A stretch of 64,000 nucleotides of DNA from Saxidomus purpurata (GCA_022818135.1 JAFMSR010000003.1:10657098-10721097); one strand, 5' to 3'; numbered from the stretch's first letter, positions 12,982 through 25,812 are shown. Program-made: numbers and translations. The notes: generated by a model not told the origin, from the letters alone.

Positions 12982-13756
12982 ATGCTTTATTTTTCAATAC
13001 AGGTTCTGCAATGCATGAGATCGACATGAGTTATTACAACATTATTATTACGGTTTTTATGAATTGTACAAGTCGATGGTTGGAGAATTTGCTTAAATTG
13101 ACTTAATCATACATAATATTTTTCTGACAAAAATTGAAATATCTTCATTTCATTGAATAGAAAACTATTACGCTTTTGACCTTAAAACTATCTTAAATTA
13201 CAAAAGAGTTGTTGCAACATATTAATCGCAGATAATTCATTTAAATTCGAAAATCAAATTTATAGTGACAGATGAGATAGACAAACATTTTAAAGTTTTT
13301 AATATTTGATTATGCATTTAATTGTGGATAGATGAGGTTAATTCAAAAACAATTATGCGTTTAATTATAATGTGTGTGGGTGAGACAAATGACAAAAAAC
13401 GAACATTTCTAGATCAATGATGCATTTTATTTGAATGACAAAACACCATTTATCATTTTAAAGTCAGCTGAACGTCTGTCTTTCTGCAGGTGTTGTTTTT
13501 ATTCAAGACTAATGACATCAACAACACCTAGATCTATACGATTTTTGTGTGACAAGGTGTAGAAAAATATAAATACTTTATGCCGTGTCACATATTGCCA
13601 AGTTTTATATCTTTATTATTGTTGCAAGTGTGTTACTCTTATGCAATAATTATTATGTTCTTCATATCTTAATATTTATATCGTTATAGTCCTTGGTGAT
13701 GTTTTGTTAGACATATTGTAAATGCCATTATTGTTAATTAATTTATACAATTTGTT

Positions 13757-13973
13757 TTTATTCTCGATTGCGAAACAAGTTCTTACAGCTTATATTAATC
13801 TCTCTCGAGACTCATTCCAGATGGAATCAACCTCGAAGAGAGAGAGGTAATGTGGAGTAATTTGTGTCTTGCCTAAGGACACTACCGACATGGCGATGGT
13901 AGGGATCGAACCCGGGGTCCTTCGATCCTGAGGCAAACGCGCTACCACTGTGTCACGGCGCTCCACAAATTAA
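13757..13973 (-). mobile_element. tRNA-derived SINE, minus strand, unit 2
   Basis: Copy of the 9204-9414 SINE carried along by the segmental duplication, almost identical (one visible change: GGGGTCC for GGGGCCC after the B box). It is therefore not an independent insertion. Confidence 0.8.
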
Positions 13974-14434
13974 TTCTGTATGTCGTTGTTCTAATTGCAT
14001 GTTCGACATAATTGTGACAAGTCAACATATCTGTACCATATTTCGTTATTATCTATTTATACTGTTAACTAAATACGTTGTCATACAATAGATAACCAGG
14101 GCCTATATCAGCGTTAGTTATTTTTTCACCGATCATCAAATGATATATATTCTATGTTTAAATAAAAACAGTAAAGTGAGAGAAAATTAGTTGTCTAAAA
14201 ATACTATACGGTGAACTGGTATATCACAGGCAAGGTAAATTACTGCTTTTACAGAAAAGCCACGGCAACAGTCTTCATAGCTGACCGATTCATTCAATGG
14301 TGGGTTGTTTTCAGATCCGAATTACGTCGCAGCTAACTTTATATTAGAATATTAGGTGTTTTTTTTTCAAAGTACAACATTCAAATGTCACAATTTACAA
14401 AGAATCTGCAACTGCGAAAAATATCTTTACAATG

Positions 14435-15808
14435 ATCAACTCTTGCCATTAGGTAATCTGACTTGGTCAGAGGAAGATGAAAAAGATCTTTTTTATTTTT
14501 TATTTTATAAAAAAGATACACACAGATTAAAGGAGAGCAAATTTAAGTGAAAATTATTTCAGCCTAAATTGCCATAACATTAGGTAAATATTTCTACTTG
14601 ATATTTTAAAATTGTTTATGTAATTAATGGATTGATGCAAAGTTAAGACCGCAACTCCTGGGTATTTACCTATAATCAGCTAGTAGCACATATCAACGTA
14701 TTTCGGTGAAACTTTTGTGGCATTTTGGAACTGTTTGATAGATTTAAATCAAACAAAGAATTTGTCTTCGTTTAGATAAATGATTCCAAGTAGTGATCAG
14801 AAAGAGTAATAGTGATCTGGTCGTTGTACAGCTTGTATTCTTGGTTGACCAGCGTCCTTACATATATATCATAAGAGGTATATCTTAGTGAACACGTACA
14901 CGAATCTATCTACAGTGACTTCGAAATTGTCGTTATACCTACCCATAGTTTTGAGTCAGTGGCAATTTGTTTGTTAATTGATATATGACTATGTTCACGG
15001 AATAAAACACTATTACATTTTTCCATAAATTTATTGAATATAGTATTTGTTTAAGTTTTTGAATTCATACGGGAAGTTTTCCATATGTAACTCTGTCATT
15101 GACATTCAGGAGCATTTTTTAATATAGCAATTTATAATACTACCGTACATTTTTGTTCTGTTTTTTCAGTCAATTGTATCAATAAAATCCTCAATGGGAT
15201 ACAAATCATGTTAATTTGAAAACAATGAAACTTAGAATCTCGTTTCAACAACGTTCGTTCGGAGATACTGAATCCAAGACATGAGTGAGAGTACCTGAAT
15301 AAATTTGCTTGAGATATTAACAACTACTGCAAGTTTCAACATAGAAACTTTAAATTCAGTGTTCTCAAAAAATGATCGCCAGAATTAAATCTATTTTAAT
15401 AAGTTTTCCGTAAAGGTTGAGTCTCCTAGGTCCGTTGTACAAGGGATATTTGCTGATGAAGAACATTTTTATATAGTTCCTGAAAATTATAATGAGTATA
15501 AAAAATAAATTATTTCTTGTCGTTTGATTCCATTTCAAATTGCAGACGTCATAATTTTCCGTCGTGATCAACAGTGAATTCACGGACATTAGAGGGAAAA
15601 TACAGACTAATTAAAAAGCCAAAAAAAAAAAAAAACACGAATGAAAGCAAAAACGTTTCGTGTTCGTTCAAGTTAAACTTGTATTCACAGTCTGTAAACA
15701 TAACAAATAACTTCATTTTACAATTATCATCTGCTTTACTGGTTTGTATTCGTGGCTATGAGTCATCAAAATACATCATATTTGATACTGTAGTATTTTT
15801 TCTTATTG
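14435..15808. other. Non-coding AT-rich sequence after the duplication
   Basis: No gene, RNA gene or clear repeat structure seen. ORFs of 60-80 codons here are low-complexity and lack splice context. Confidence 0.4.
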
Positions 15809-16010
15809 GTCCTCGATAGCTCAGGAGGTACCGGGTTTGAATCCAAGCCCGAGCACCAGGTGTGTCCTTGGGCAAAGACACTAATGCAACATCTGCCTCA
15901 GTTCACCCAGCTGTAAATGGGTAGCAGCTGCCACTCGCGAGCGAGCGTGATGACATCTGGAATGAGTGTTCGAGAGCGATTCAATAAGCTACGGAGCTTT
16001 CGTAGTAATC
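15809..16010 (+). mobile_element. tRNA-derived SINE, plus strand, shortened head
   Basis: The tRNA-like head has TAGCTCAGGAGGT (A-box-like) only about 4 bases before GGGTTTGAATCC (B-box-like), so the D-to-anticodon part of the tRNA is missing. Downstream it has the same core as the other SINEs here (GTGTCCTTGGGCAAAGACACT, then ATCTGGAATGAGTGTTCGAGAG and AATAAGCTACGGAGCTTTCG). It shares the central domain but has its own tail. Confidence 0.7.
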
Positions 16011-16790
16011 TAACTAAAATAGATTCGTATAAATTAAATATTCTTATTTCATACAAAATACACGTTAAGTAAAACAGGTCAGTAAAATATACATAATAGT
16101 GTTTATTTTTAGTGTTTATTTATTTTTTACTTCACCATAAATTTACATATATGACACAAATATATACTTACATATTACGAACAACCTGGTGCACAAAACA
16201 CGACTAGCTGGGAATATAGCGGCATTAGTGACTACAAATTTCACAGTACATATTTTTACCAAAACTTTATCATTAAATATTTAGGTAATAGTACATGACT
16301 GTTCAGAATGCATTAAGTCTCTCTTAAAATTTGAGAAAACTTACAGTATATAACTACCCTTACAGATCAATTTACTTTTTTGTATGTAAAAACTAGCAAA
16401 CACAAAATGAAATTTTCGTCGCAAAAAATAGGCATATACCATTTTACAGGTAAAGAGATATTGTGTTATTTAATGGAATGCTAATCTTCCTTCAATGGGA
16501 TGACATTAATAGTTAAAGCAATAGCAAATTTTGCGTATGATTAGCGTGGTTTGAATTAAATTTGATTAAAGTTTATCCTGTAAGAAATACCCTGCTGCAA
16601 AATATTTGTTTTATTCTAACACGATCCGCAAAATTTCCCATATAAATATAGAGGAATATTTTACGATAACATACATCACATTTTACGGGCACCATGTGTG
16701 GTAATTGACGCACGCGTCCATTCATATGTTACAATGAAATGTCCCTACGCGATTAATTCAAAGACAATATCGTTTTAGAATGGAAATAAT

Positions 16791-16951
16791 AAATGTGTCT
16801 CTGTATTTTATCGTCAAACAAAATACAGCCAGTCGTTCGGATGGGATGCGAAAAACGTAATCATTCGTGCTACGCATTCGTGATTTAATTACTAAACATC
16901 CGAATTCCTGACTGTTTTTTATTCAACAATGAAATACAGGGACACATTTAT
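16791..16951. mobile_element. Foldback MITE, ~160 bp
   Basis: The left arm AAATGTGTCTCTGTATTTTA is the reverse complement of the right arm ending TACAGGGACACATTTATAAC, with further pairing through CAGTC and TTCGGATG towards the middle. The inner loop holds CGAAAAACGTAATCATTCG. A diverged relative is at about 28275-28400. Confidence 0.75.
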
Positions 16952-17145
16952 AACTTCTTAAATATTTGGCCTCTTATCTAAACCCTTACCCTGCTATACT
17001 TGGGACAGTATATCTACATTGTTCACAGTATATACATGGTGTGCTGAATGGAAAAAATAATCAGATACAAAAGTAAATTCAAAACATTGATTATTTTTAT
17101 TTTAATAGATTATATTTCGTCATATGATCATTTTTATTTAAGAAT

Positions 17146-17300
17146 TAAATATGTTTTTTCTGCATTTCATCGAGGTATGAAATGTCAGAAGTTTTAATAA
17201 CTAATTTTTATGAATACAGAAGGTAGGTGTTTATGCAAATTAGGTGTAAAACTTCTGACGGTTCATAACTCGATGAAATGCAGAAAAACACATATAATAC
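17146..17300. mobile_element. Foldback MITE, ~155 bp, second family
   Basis: Arms of about 48 bp: TTCTGCATTTCATCGAGGTA (left) pairs with the right arm AACTCGATGAAATGCAGAAA, and CAGAAGTTTTA pairs with AAAACTTCTG. The loop is about 50 bp. No ORF. Confidence 0.75.
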
Positions 17301-19538
17301 TTGTAATTAAAACTTACTACAATTGAATTGTTTCTTCAGTTTACATTCGTTAAAATTATTTAGTGATCAGTACCGCGGATTCTATTTTAACATTTCGTCG
17401 CGTATTAATTTGGTTGTCAAAACGCCACTACTAAGCATAATGCATTTGTACATTTAGATAGGAAATTAAATGATTCCGTTGATTTTGAAGTCGCGGATAC
17501 ACTTTTCCTTTTTACTTTTGAAAGTGTTTTTGTTTGGTGACATGCCCTGAATCTATAGTAAAGTTGTTGTACACATGAGTCTGGTATCGTGGTGATCATC
17601 AGGGCGGACTTGGAGACTGTTAATCACAGGTCCTTTTTTTGTTAGTTCAAGTACGCTAAAATTTTAAACAATTACATTTATTCTATAGCTTATGTATTGT
17701 AAAATGCCATTTATCTGGCAACAAAAACAAGCAATTCAAAACTAGTTTCATATTATTTTTTTTTTAATTTGTGGCAATCATTGGCCATGGCTGGTATGTT
17801 TAAAGTACATGCATATTTAAACTCAAATATAAAATGATAGCGTTTTTGCCCCGGCAACGGTAGCAATAACATAATTTTATGCTATTAATGCCTTATTATT
17901 AGAATATAGTCTTTCATTTTTCAATAATTGTTTGATGAAAGTTATACAGTTCCACAGTTTCACAACATTTTCCGAATAACAGTAAGATTACTATACTCTA
18001 TATTATCTGTACATAAGAGTGTCTTTCTGTTTGGAATCGATCAAACAACATATCATATAGCGTTTGTCCATCCATGACAAGGATTGTGAGTAACATCGTG
18101 AGAGAACATCTATCCTGTAAAACATACAAAATTCTGGACAGCAACTGAATGAGATGGGAGGGTGGGTTTAATATATTTAAACAACATTAACTTTATAATT
18201 TTAGTATTTGTAATTATCTTTGGTCTTACGTTTTGTTTCGGTAAGGTATAATCAAAGTATAACAGCGATAGTGACATAGTAACATATACTTGAATGTAGC
18301 GTATTTGTAACATTTTCTTGCACTTTCGTTTTTGGCAAGGATTACTATTGATATCCGTAATTTAAACGAAAAGTACTGGAAAGTGTGATTCGTTCACGGA
18401 AAGTGATATATTCGGCGTAATCGCTGACTTTTAATATGCATAAATTAAAGTCAAAATCGACTTAATTTGTCCGCATGTTGCACTAAAAATCAAAAGCCAG
18501 TATATATCCATTTTTTTTTATTTCTTCTTCAGATGTGCATGACATTGTTCAGATCATCAAATATAAATGATTTATTTTGAATGTTATTTATTAACTATTA
18601 AAGCCATTTGTGAAATGCAGGCCTCTGTCAGACAATATGAGATTAATTAAATAAATGAAAACATTAGGTGAAGGACATTTTTTTTACTTAAACAAGTTAA
18701 AAATTGAAAAAAGAAATTGTTTCTTAAATTTTATACAGTGACCTTGACCTTGACCCTAGTGATTTTGACCCGCTCCGCCCCCCTCCCCCTCAATTTTTTT
18801 TTGCTTAAAACAATCTTAAAACTAAAAAAAAAAATCTATATTTAGTAACAGTGACATTGACCTTTACCCAAGTGACCTTGACCGCAAAAAGATTTTTTTT
18901 GCTTAAACCCCAGGATGCGGTAGATGGTACCGACATGAAAATGGGTTGGCTTATCAGCTCACAATTATGTTTACCTGATGTTTAGGTATATACACATCTG
19001 TTAACGTGACATAAACTATCCAGCCTAGAAAAGTAACTGGTCAGTTGAATTACATTATTGGCTTTTCATAGAGAAGGAAAACAGTATTATAGTCCAAGCA
19101 TGAGATAATAATAATACCGGTAATGTGAGTAATATGTTACAGATTCGAAGATTTATTAGCACTTCAAATGTTGTTAATAGTTAATGTAAATTGCTCATAT
19201 AGAATCTACAGAAAGATAGTTATATCAAGAAAAATTAAATTTATGTTATTTGACAAAATATCTTTGCAAATTCAATACATTGAACTTTCAGAAGAACTGC
19301 ACCTATTGAAGTATTTTGTTAATTTCATTCTCCAAATGTTGCATTACGTAACAATTTTGAAAACTAATTAGAACTATTAAAATTGTATGTTAACAGCATA
19401 TTATATAATAGTTCCGCTAAATTGTACAACAAAACAAAAACTTAGTTAATTCAGCACTGCGTCAATCTAAAATTACTGTCTATACAATAAATCCATTATT
19501 CGCTTCCAAAGGACACTTCTAAATTCACAATTTTTTTG
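17301..19538. other. Non-coding AT-rich sequence
   Basis: No gene seen. 18735-18895 contains a repeated 'GTGACCTTGACC' motif with a short C-rich run, a fragment of a common bivalve interspersed repeat. Confidence 0.4.
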
Positions 19539-19539
19539 T

Positions 19540-21098
19540 TTTAGATTTTTTGAGGCAGTCTGTCTCCTTGGATTTCGCACATCTTCCCACATAGACAGAG
19601 AGGTGAACTCCCTGTCCACATTCTCATTCCAGTCAAGGATTGCCACGCACTGCGCCGTTCATACTCTTTGTTGCCAAATGATATTCTTTTGTCCTGGAAA
19701 ATGAGGCAGGCATTGTTGAAGGATTCAACATAATGTGTATCAACACAATGTACATAGTTCTCTGGTGTTTTGTAAATCTGTACACTTTAAATAGCCTTTC
19801 TTAGTATACTAGCTGCTACAGGATCTTTGAGTATCACTTTTGATGGAACATAATTTGGATCACTTTTGCATCTTGATGTTGTTGAGCATCTTTCATGGTT
19901 TTGCTGGTAATGTGGTATAATGTTGTCAAGCATCTGTCTTAGGCCTTAAAGTTTTTCATCGCATAATCATGTGTCTTTACGGAAACAGCTTTGTCGCTAA
20001 GATCACGATGCCATGTTTTGCCATGCAAGTGTTTCGGGCCCTGTCCTGTTGGCTTTATAATTTTTGCGACACCCTTAACTGCATGCCAAGTGTCATTAGC
20101 ATTGTCAACAGTCTTTCTTTCCTGGCGCTGAAACTTATTGACTGATGTGTTGCGGTCATGTCCATGAATGTGAATTGAAACACCAGAAGTATCAATTTCC
20201 TCGTAAAGTTTCTTGACACCAACAAGCTCATTCCTTTGACTAACAGGATCATTGTCTTTTGTAACTGTAACTGCTCCTACAACTCTGTGAGTGTTATTTC
20301 CAATGGCGATAATATCTGACTGTCTAGTTTTTGTAAAATGGCGCGCGTCAGTCAGAATACTAATACCCTTGTATTCTTCACCTCTTTCTTCAGCTTTGTA
20401 TATTGAAGATATTTCTGCCTCTTGTTTGGCATCTGCAATTGACTCGGCTGCTACAGTTCTTGTCATATCACAGTACATATCATGTACTTTTCTGATTGCT
20501 GATTCCGCACAACATCCAAACATGGAAGTTTCGCAAAATCGTTTATACTGGCTGTATCTGTACGTGGTTTTTCTTACACCGTAACTCAATCAATCTTGTT
20601 AACATGGCCAAATCTTGCTATTCTGTCAACATCTACAAAACTCTGGCACTCATTATAGTGCTTAAGTATTCCTGCACTTATGTTTCTGATTGCTGATAAG
20701 AAAAATGTTCTTCATCCAATGTTCCCATTTCTGCCTTCAGATACGTGGAGTGTTCTATATCATCGGTGTGATGATCTGCCTGTGTTTCCTCCGCCACCAC
20801 ACCATGTGATTTAAGATAAAAATCCATTACAGTGTTTAGCAACTTAGTGTTTTTGACTTCAGTGATATTGTCACCTATCAGTGACTTACATTTGTCCACC
20901 TTGTGGAATAGTGACACTTTTTCTTCTTCTGATTGAACATAAAATTTTAGAGTTCCACAGATAGTTGGGATTTCTTTCAGTTTACGCCTGTCATTGCGCC
21001 TCTTCATCGGAGATCAGAATCAGACTTCCTTTTCTTTCTGGCATTACCATGCTTTGCAGCCTCTTTCAATCTAACCTTATTTCCAACTTCCATTTCCA
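19540..21098 (-). pseudogene. Decayed DNA-transposon transposase, minus strand
   Basis: Seen: an ATG at about 21096 opens a Lys-rich start (GNARKKRKSD), then a frameshift leads to a 109-codon ORF (to 20678). This continues as ILKHYNECQSFVDVDRIARF to a stop near 20591, then a second shift into a 216-codon ORF (20589-19939) with ILTDARHFTK, VTKDNDPVSQRNE, HIHGHDRNTSVNK, NDTWHAVKG and GKTWHRDLSDK. A third shift gives CSTTSRCKSDPNYVPSK, a stop, then THYVESFNNACLIFQDKR, and a final shift gives ILDWNENVDREFTS. Inference: the spaced Asp residues (TDARH, GHDRN, NDTWH) and the VESFNN motif suggest an RNase H-fold DDE-type transposase. I recognise the type from animal repeats but cannot name the superfamily. 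At least four frameshifts and one stop make it inactive. Confidence 0.65.
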
Positions 21099-22104
21099 TA
21101 ATGGCAGGAATTTATTTTCCATTAATAAATGAATTCACTGTGAATAGTTCATGTACTTATAATTTATATATACTTACAGTGTACCTACAGTAAAGTATAG
21201 CTTTGCAATATAAATTGGTCAGTACTGGTATTATTATCAAGTGTGGTCTTTTGATACAGCTTTCATTTAGCTGTTTCTATTAATTTATACAGCTGTCATA
21301 TAAGTACCAGTACAAGTGCTAATGTTATGCAATATATACATTACACTTGACTGTTAGTAATTTTTGTTTATTGCCTACATACAAAAAGATCTAAACACAA
21401 TCTGATTCCAGTTCACATCTGGTATTATGTGATGACATTACTGTTAGACATACTACCATCTTCCCTCTAAACTACACCCCATTAACAAAAACAAACGAGA
21501 ATAGTCAGATGTTTAACTATATCTATATACACATGGACAAAAAGTATTTCTCATCTTACTGTAAATTTTCAGTTCATCGAATTTGATTGAAGTACATATT
21601 TTGGCAATCATGAAGTGTTTTAGTTACAAACATTCTATGTATTATACATGTATTAAATAATATGACATTGAAACATATTTATTTATTATAATGTTTTATT
21701 AAAACAATATAATATCCATTGCATAATATAAAATTAGCATGGTTTTTAACATATAGAATAATTTGTTTACTAAATAATCAAAATATTGTATAGGTAAATA
21801 ATGTTCAGTGAACTGAGACTGTACATATTGCATTTTGGAATACAATGATAAATACAGAGGAGAACGTGTTTGCAAATGTTCATTTACTGTTGTTCATCAA
21901 GTTATAATTTCGCTTTTATTATATAGTTACGTAAAATTATATTACTCCATTGCTGATCAGTACTTGAACCAAATTGCTGTTTTATGAAAGACACCCAACC
22001 CCTACTCAACAAAATTTACACAAAGACAACTGTAATTTGAACAATTACGGTAAAGCTTCATCTTACTGGTCAAGTTCCCGCTATTTTTGTTATTACTCTA
22101 AAAC
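21099..22104. other. Spacer between two divergent transposon ORFs
   Basis: About 1 kb of AT-rich sequence with no ORF, lying between the 5' ends of the minus-strand transposase relic and the plus-strand ORF at 22105. If both belong to one element, it would have held a bidirectional promoter. Confidence 0.35.
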
Positions 22105-22686
22105 ATGGCTGAAAGACGTGAAGTGAGATTAAACATTAGTGAAGAACAATTTTGGGGGATGTTTCATTTTTTTAATCAAACTGGTTGGGATTTTAATGAG
22201 GCAATAATTTCTTCTCAGTGGTCATTTGAGAATGTTCAGGCACCACTTAGTGAGGCAGAATAGAACATATCTGTGGATACTGCTTCTTCTGCATCACATC
22301 CTGTTATGCAATGCGCAAGTAGGGCTAGTGAAACTAACAATGACACTAATGACAGCGAAAGCTCAAGGGATAGTGAAAATAATGGAGATGAAAATGCACA
22401 GATTCAGAGAGCTCTTGGGGTAACACGATGTCCACATTGCTTTTTAATGCCATGTGTAACTTCACATCAGCAAACTTGGCTTTGGCCTGGTGCTAATCCC
22501 CACCAACGCAATTCGTCTCTTAGAAAGAAACGCTATAAATTATTTTGGAAACTTTTGTCAGATGCTGGTGCATGGATGATACCGGAATATCAAAGTAAAA
22601 AACTGAGAGCATTCGGTCGTGAGGATGATGAAAATACTGTTTGGACCATACGTGAAATATTACTTCGAATAAAGAACTTTCCGTGA
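22105..22686 (+). pseudogene. Second transposon ORF: Cys-containing accessory protein, one in-frame stop
   Basis: Seen: 193 codons from ATG 22105 to TGA 22684-22686, broken by a TAG at 22261-22263. Residues 1-52 read MAERREVRLNISEEQFWGMF and on; residues 65-105 are Ser/Asp/Glu-rich; then RCPHCFLMPCVTSHQQ (possible zinc site), PGANPHQRNSSLRKKRYKLF, AGAWMIPEY and TVWTIREI. Inference: the C-terminal pattern (CxxC, then RYK.FW, G, IP, IR, FP) is reminiscent of the cysteine-rich P2X7-intracellular-like domain found in many animal transposon-associated proteins; this is weak. Its divergent position 1 kb from the transposase relic suggests both come from one element. Confidence 0.55.
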
Positions 22687-23048
22687 GTGCGAGATGACGG
22701 ATATTGTAGGTGCAATACAATTCTTTTATAATTTCCTTGTAACCGACGAAAAAGGTTGCGTGAAGAATTCATGTCAAGCAGAATGCGGGTTCGAATCTAC
22801 GAAACATAATTTTCCACATTTCAACATGTAGTGCAACTGAATGCACACTTATACTAACTAAACACCAAGAAATTCTTTATAAGGCGCAGGAGAAGAGGGG
22901 CTTAATAAACTGCAGATGTGACGTAATCTTATAGCATTTATTTATCGTAATATGAAATAAAAATTATATGCTTTGAATATTGAAAATTTTAATTATTTCA
23001 TTAGCTAAAGTCAGATTTTTTAATAACACTTGTTTAATTTTTTTATGG

Positions 23049-23353
23049 TTTGCAACTCCCGGCCGACCCTGGGTAAACTTGCCAATACTCCTGACAGGCG
23101 CTAGTTGAAGAGAGACAGATGCATATACAAGGGAATCCGGGTACCAGACCCTAGCTCTTTTACAAATTGGTTATTTTACATGCCCGGTATATAGCACCGA
23201 CACACGTGAGACTACCTCTTGGTTGCTAACCGATTCATCTCTAACACTAAGAAGTGTTTCTGTATTTTCCAGTGCCCCGGTCGGGATTCGGACCGGTGAA
23301 CTCCGGATTAGTAGTCAAGAGCGAGTCAACCACTCGGCCACCGCAGCACCCAT
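23049..23353 (-). mobile_element. tRNA-Ser/Leu-like SINE, minus strand
   Basis: The minus strand begins GGTGCTGCGGTGGCCGAGTG (class II tRNA A-box region), then a B box GGTCCGAATCCCG, CGGGGCACTGGAAAATACAG, and a body with ATCGGTTAGCAACCAAGAGG and CTCTCTTCAACTAGCGCC. Length of about 300 bp and the head order fit a tRNA-derived SINE different from the family at 9204. The tRNA-like head is not a functional tRNA gene. Confidence 0.7.
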
Positions 23354-24267
23354 CCCTTCTATTTGTTTTATCTGTGTAAAAAAATTTAACGATGTCACCA
23401 GAGTTGCCAAGACGAAAACCGAAGATAAATATAAATCAACTACGAGCTATGGGATTTTTTTTTTATGTCGGAAGGTTTCAGGCCGCGTGATTATAACTCA
23501 ACCCAGTTTCGTGCTCAAACTTTGAATCAATATAATATTAAAACATTTAATAAATTCTTAGTAAAAATGTGTCTAACTTGCTTTCTATAATAATTTGAAA
23601 TGACTTTTAAAATTGCTTCTCTAGTTATCTAAAAGTTTTATAATCATGGGGCCTGGTTAATTTGCACGAGTGATAAACTCATTCACAGCTTGGTGTTGTG
23701 CTAGGTGCATTGGCGTAGGGCACATCCCATGTTTCCTTGCCGGGGATCACACTCTCAACCTCTGCCACATAGGCCAATACGGAGTGAAGTCAACTGTCTC
23801 GTCCTAATCCACATATCTACCCATATTTATTTCTGTTTTGAATTTGTGTAATGTTAATGTTTTCTTACTAATCAATAGATAGCAGTCTTTCCCTTCTGTT
23901 TATCCCTCATTAATGTGGTTGTCTTTCTATTTTTTGTGTACGTCATTTTCACATTTATAACCTAAGCACTACACATATAAACTTGTGACGGAAAACTGAT
24001 TTGCTATCTCACACTTCCAATCTGTGATTACTATAAAGTATGAAAGATAACTCAAACGACCAAATTAAAGTGAAGGAAACATTTCTTTCTTACCTGCCTT
24101 TTCGGACACCCTGACAATCAAAATCGCTATTATTAAACATGGCGATAAAATGCAGATGACATTTTTATTCATCCATGCACTATGATTGAAAGAGGTCATT
24201 GTTATCGCACGGACAATCGAACAAAACTATGCATTTACGATCTGGAATGAAGTAAACACTATGTAGG
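23354..24267. other. Non-coding sequence
   Basis: No coding signal; only short AT-rich ORFs. A T-rich run follows the SINE at 23455-23466. Confidence 0.35.
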
Positions 24268-24465
24268 GAGACGCCGATGTGTAGATGTAGAGCGACGGAC
24301 ACCTCATTCGAAGGTTGCCGATTCGAATCCCATCAGCGGAATTTGTCCGGGACTTGTTTAATTCCCCCTGTCTGTGCAACAACTGGTCATATTCCAGGAA
24401 GATTCCGTCAATATCATAGTTATTATGGCATGCAAGATTATGCAACAATTGATGTAAATAACTAA
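24268..24465 (+). mobile_element. tRNA-like SINE, plus strand, diverged
   Basis: A B-box-like GATTCGAATCCC lies at about 24321, preceded at tRNA-like distance by TGTAGATGTAGAGCGACGG. The body that follows (TTTGTCCGGGAC, CCCCCTGTCTGTGCAACAAC) has no protein-coding character. No clear target duplication. Confidence 0.45.
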
Positions 24466-25261
24466 AATTAAATTAAGTAGATATTTTATTTTTCAGTGAT
24501 GTAAATATTTTATTTTTCAGCATGTATGTTTTTTTTTCTTTATGTATATACGTAATCATTATTTACATACTGCTAATTTCATACTTTAAATCATTACCAT
24601 TTTGTTATAAACAGTATTATTTATCTGAAAAAGTATCAAGGCGTGTATAAACTTTTCATTTATTCAAAGGACAGGGGTACGAATTGGTAAAATTACGAAA
24701 TACTTAAGTCGGTGACCCCTAATTTTTACAATGTCAACTAATAGCATAATAGTTTTTACAAAATATATAAAACTTTTCATCGAGCCGATTTCTTACAAAT
24801 TTAATTTTACGCTAAAATTTAAACAAAACTCTAAGTCATTTATTTCTTTTTTGACGTCAGAAATCCATGCATAGCGGTTACAACGTCAAACTTTTTACGT
24901 CGATTTTTATATCAGTTTGTATCTCTAATTGAAAGATATAAGATAAAATCAGTAGGTTGAAAATATATAACAACGGCAAAACGCTACAGCTTAAACACCT
25001 ACCGACAGAGTAGGAAAGCGCGCTGGTAAGAAGTACTACTGAAGAAAAAGTTTACAAGATATTACAAAAAGAAATTCCCTGTGCAATCGAACATATGCTG
25101 AAAAATACATAATGTAAATGTGAGAAGAAAATTCGAGAATTTAATTTGAGGCGCATTCCACCTTAAGCTGACAATTTAACTGATGGAGTCAACACTGCAA
25201 CAGCAATAGAAACTATTTTTCGAATTTTATGAGCTTAATAAAGTCAATAAGGAAAAACTTA

Positions 25262-25427
25262 CAGTGAAGCCTGTCTTAAAGACCGCATTCTGATAAAGAC
25301 AAATAGGGAGAAAATCTTGTACATGTACTATTCTACTTTGTCGAAACACCTCTGAAGTAGGAACACCCGTCAACAAAGACCGGCAGAGCTATTTACGGTC
25401 AGCGGTCTTTGTTCACAGGTTTGACTG
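25262..25427. mobile_element. pogo/Tigger-like MITE, 166 bp
   Basis: Begins CAGTGAAGCCTGTCTTAAAG and ends CTTTGTTCACAGGTTTGACTG. The ends are imperfect inverted repeats (~26 bp) with GACCGC as their inner part, flanked on both sides by TA. The CAGT tip with a TA duplication fits the Tc1/mariner superfamily, pogo/Tigger branch. No ORF. Confidence 0.7.
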
Positions 25428-25679
25428 TAAATTGTATATACAAAGAAGAAAAAAAATAGAAGAAAAAAAAACACTTGAGATATGCCGGTAAATAAATCCG
25501 TAAAAATGCAGATGCTTGTACCAGTTATAATATATAAGTAAAATGCCATGGACCTGGGTGATCGGATTATTCGACCCTGGGATGTAAGTAAGAGTTAAAC
25601 GCTGCGTGAATCCGGGCATAAGGGAACCGACCATGTCTCTTTATGTGAGAAAAGTTGGCAGTTTCTTACGGAGGATAGG

Positions 25680-25812
25680 AGTCTAGTACTGGCACTTCGT
25701 AGGAACGATAGTTACGTAAACTGCCCGCCTGTTAAAATGACTTAAATATGATTGCAACGGGCGTTAAACTCCTACAACAACAACAACAACAACAACCACA
25801 ACCACAACAGCT
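25680..25812 (+). repeat. SINE-like 3' end with (CAA)n tail
   Basis: AACTGCCCGCCTGTTAAAAT then GGGCGTTAAACTCCTA leads into about 12 CAA/CCA repeats (25774-25812). The block GTAAACTGCCCG.CTGTTA is repeated at 38083, directly after another MITE, so it is a dispersed element. The 5' end was not identified. Confidence 0.5.

Larger units (their letters stand above)
9893..14434. repeat. Tandem segmental duplication, unit 2 (4.5 kb)
   Basis: Second, shorter copy of the 4099-9892 unit. The last matched bases are ATCTTTACAATG at 14434, the same motif that ends unit 1 at 9892; beyond it the sequence diverges. Point differences are sparse, so the duplication looks young. The three size differences could be insertions in unit 1 or deletions in unit 2. 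The block at 8831-9190 in unit 1 starts and ends near the repeated motif AATCGTATACC, which favours either an insertion with duplicated ends or a repeat-mediated deletion. Confidence 0.9.

Noticed and set aside
23265..23353. Possible tRNA-Ser/Leu gene on the minus strand
   Set aside because: GGCCGAGTGG and a B box are present, but the acceptor arm does not close and it is followed by a SINE body.
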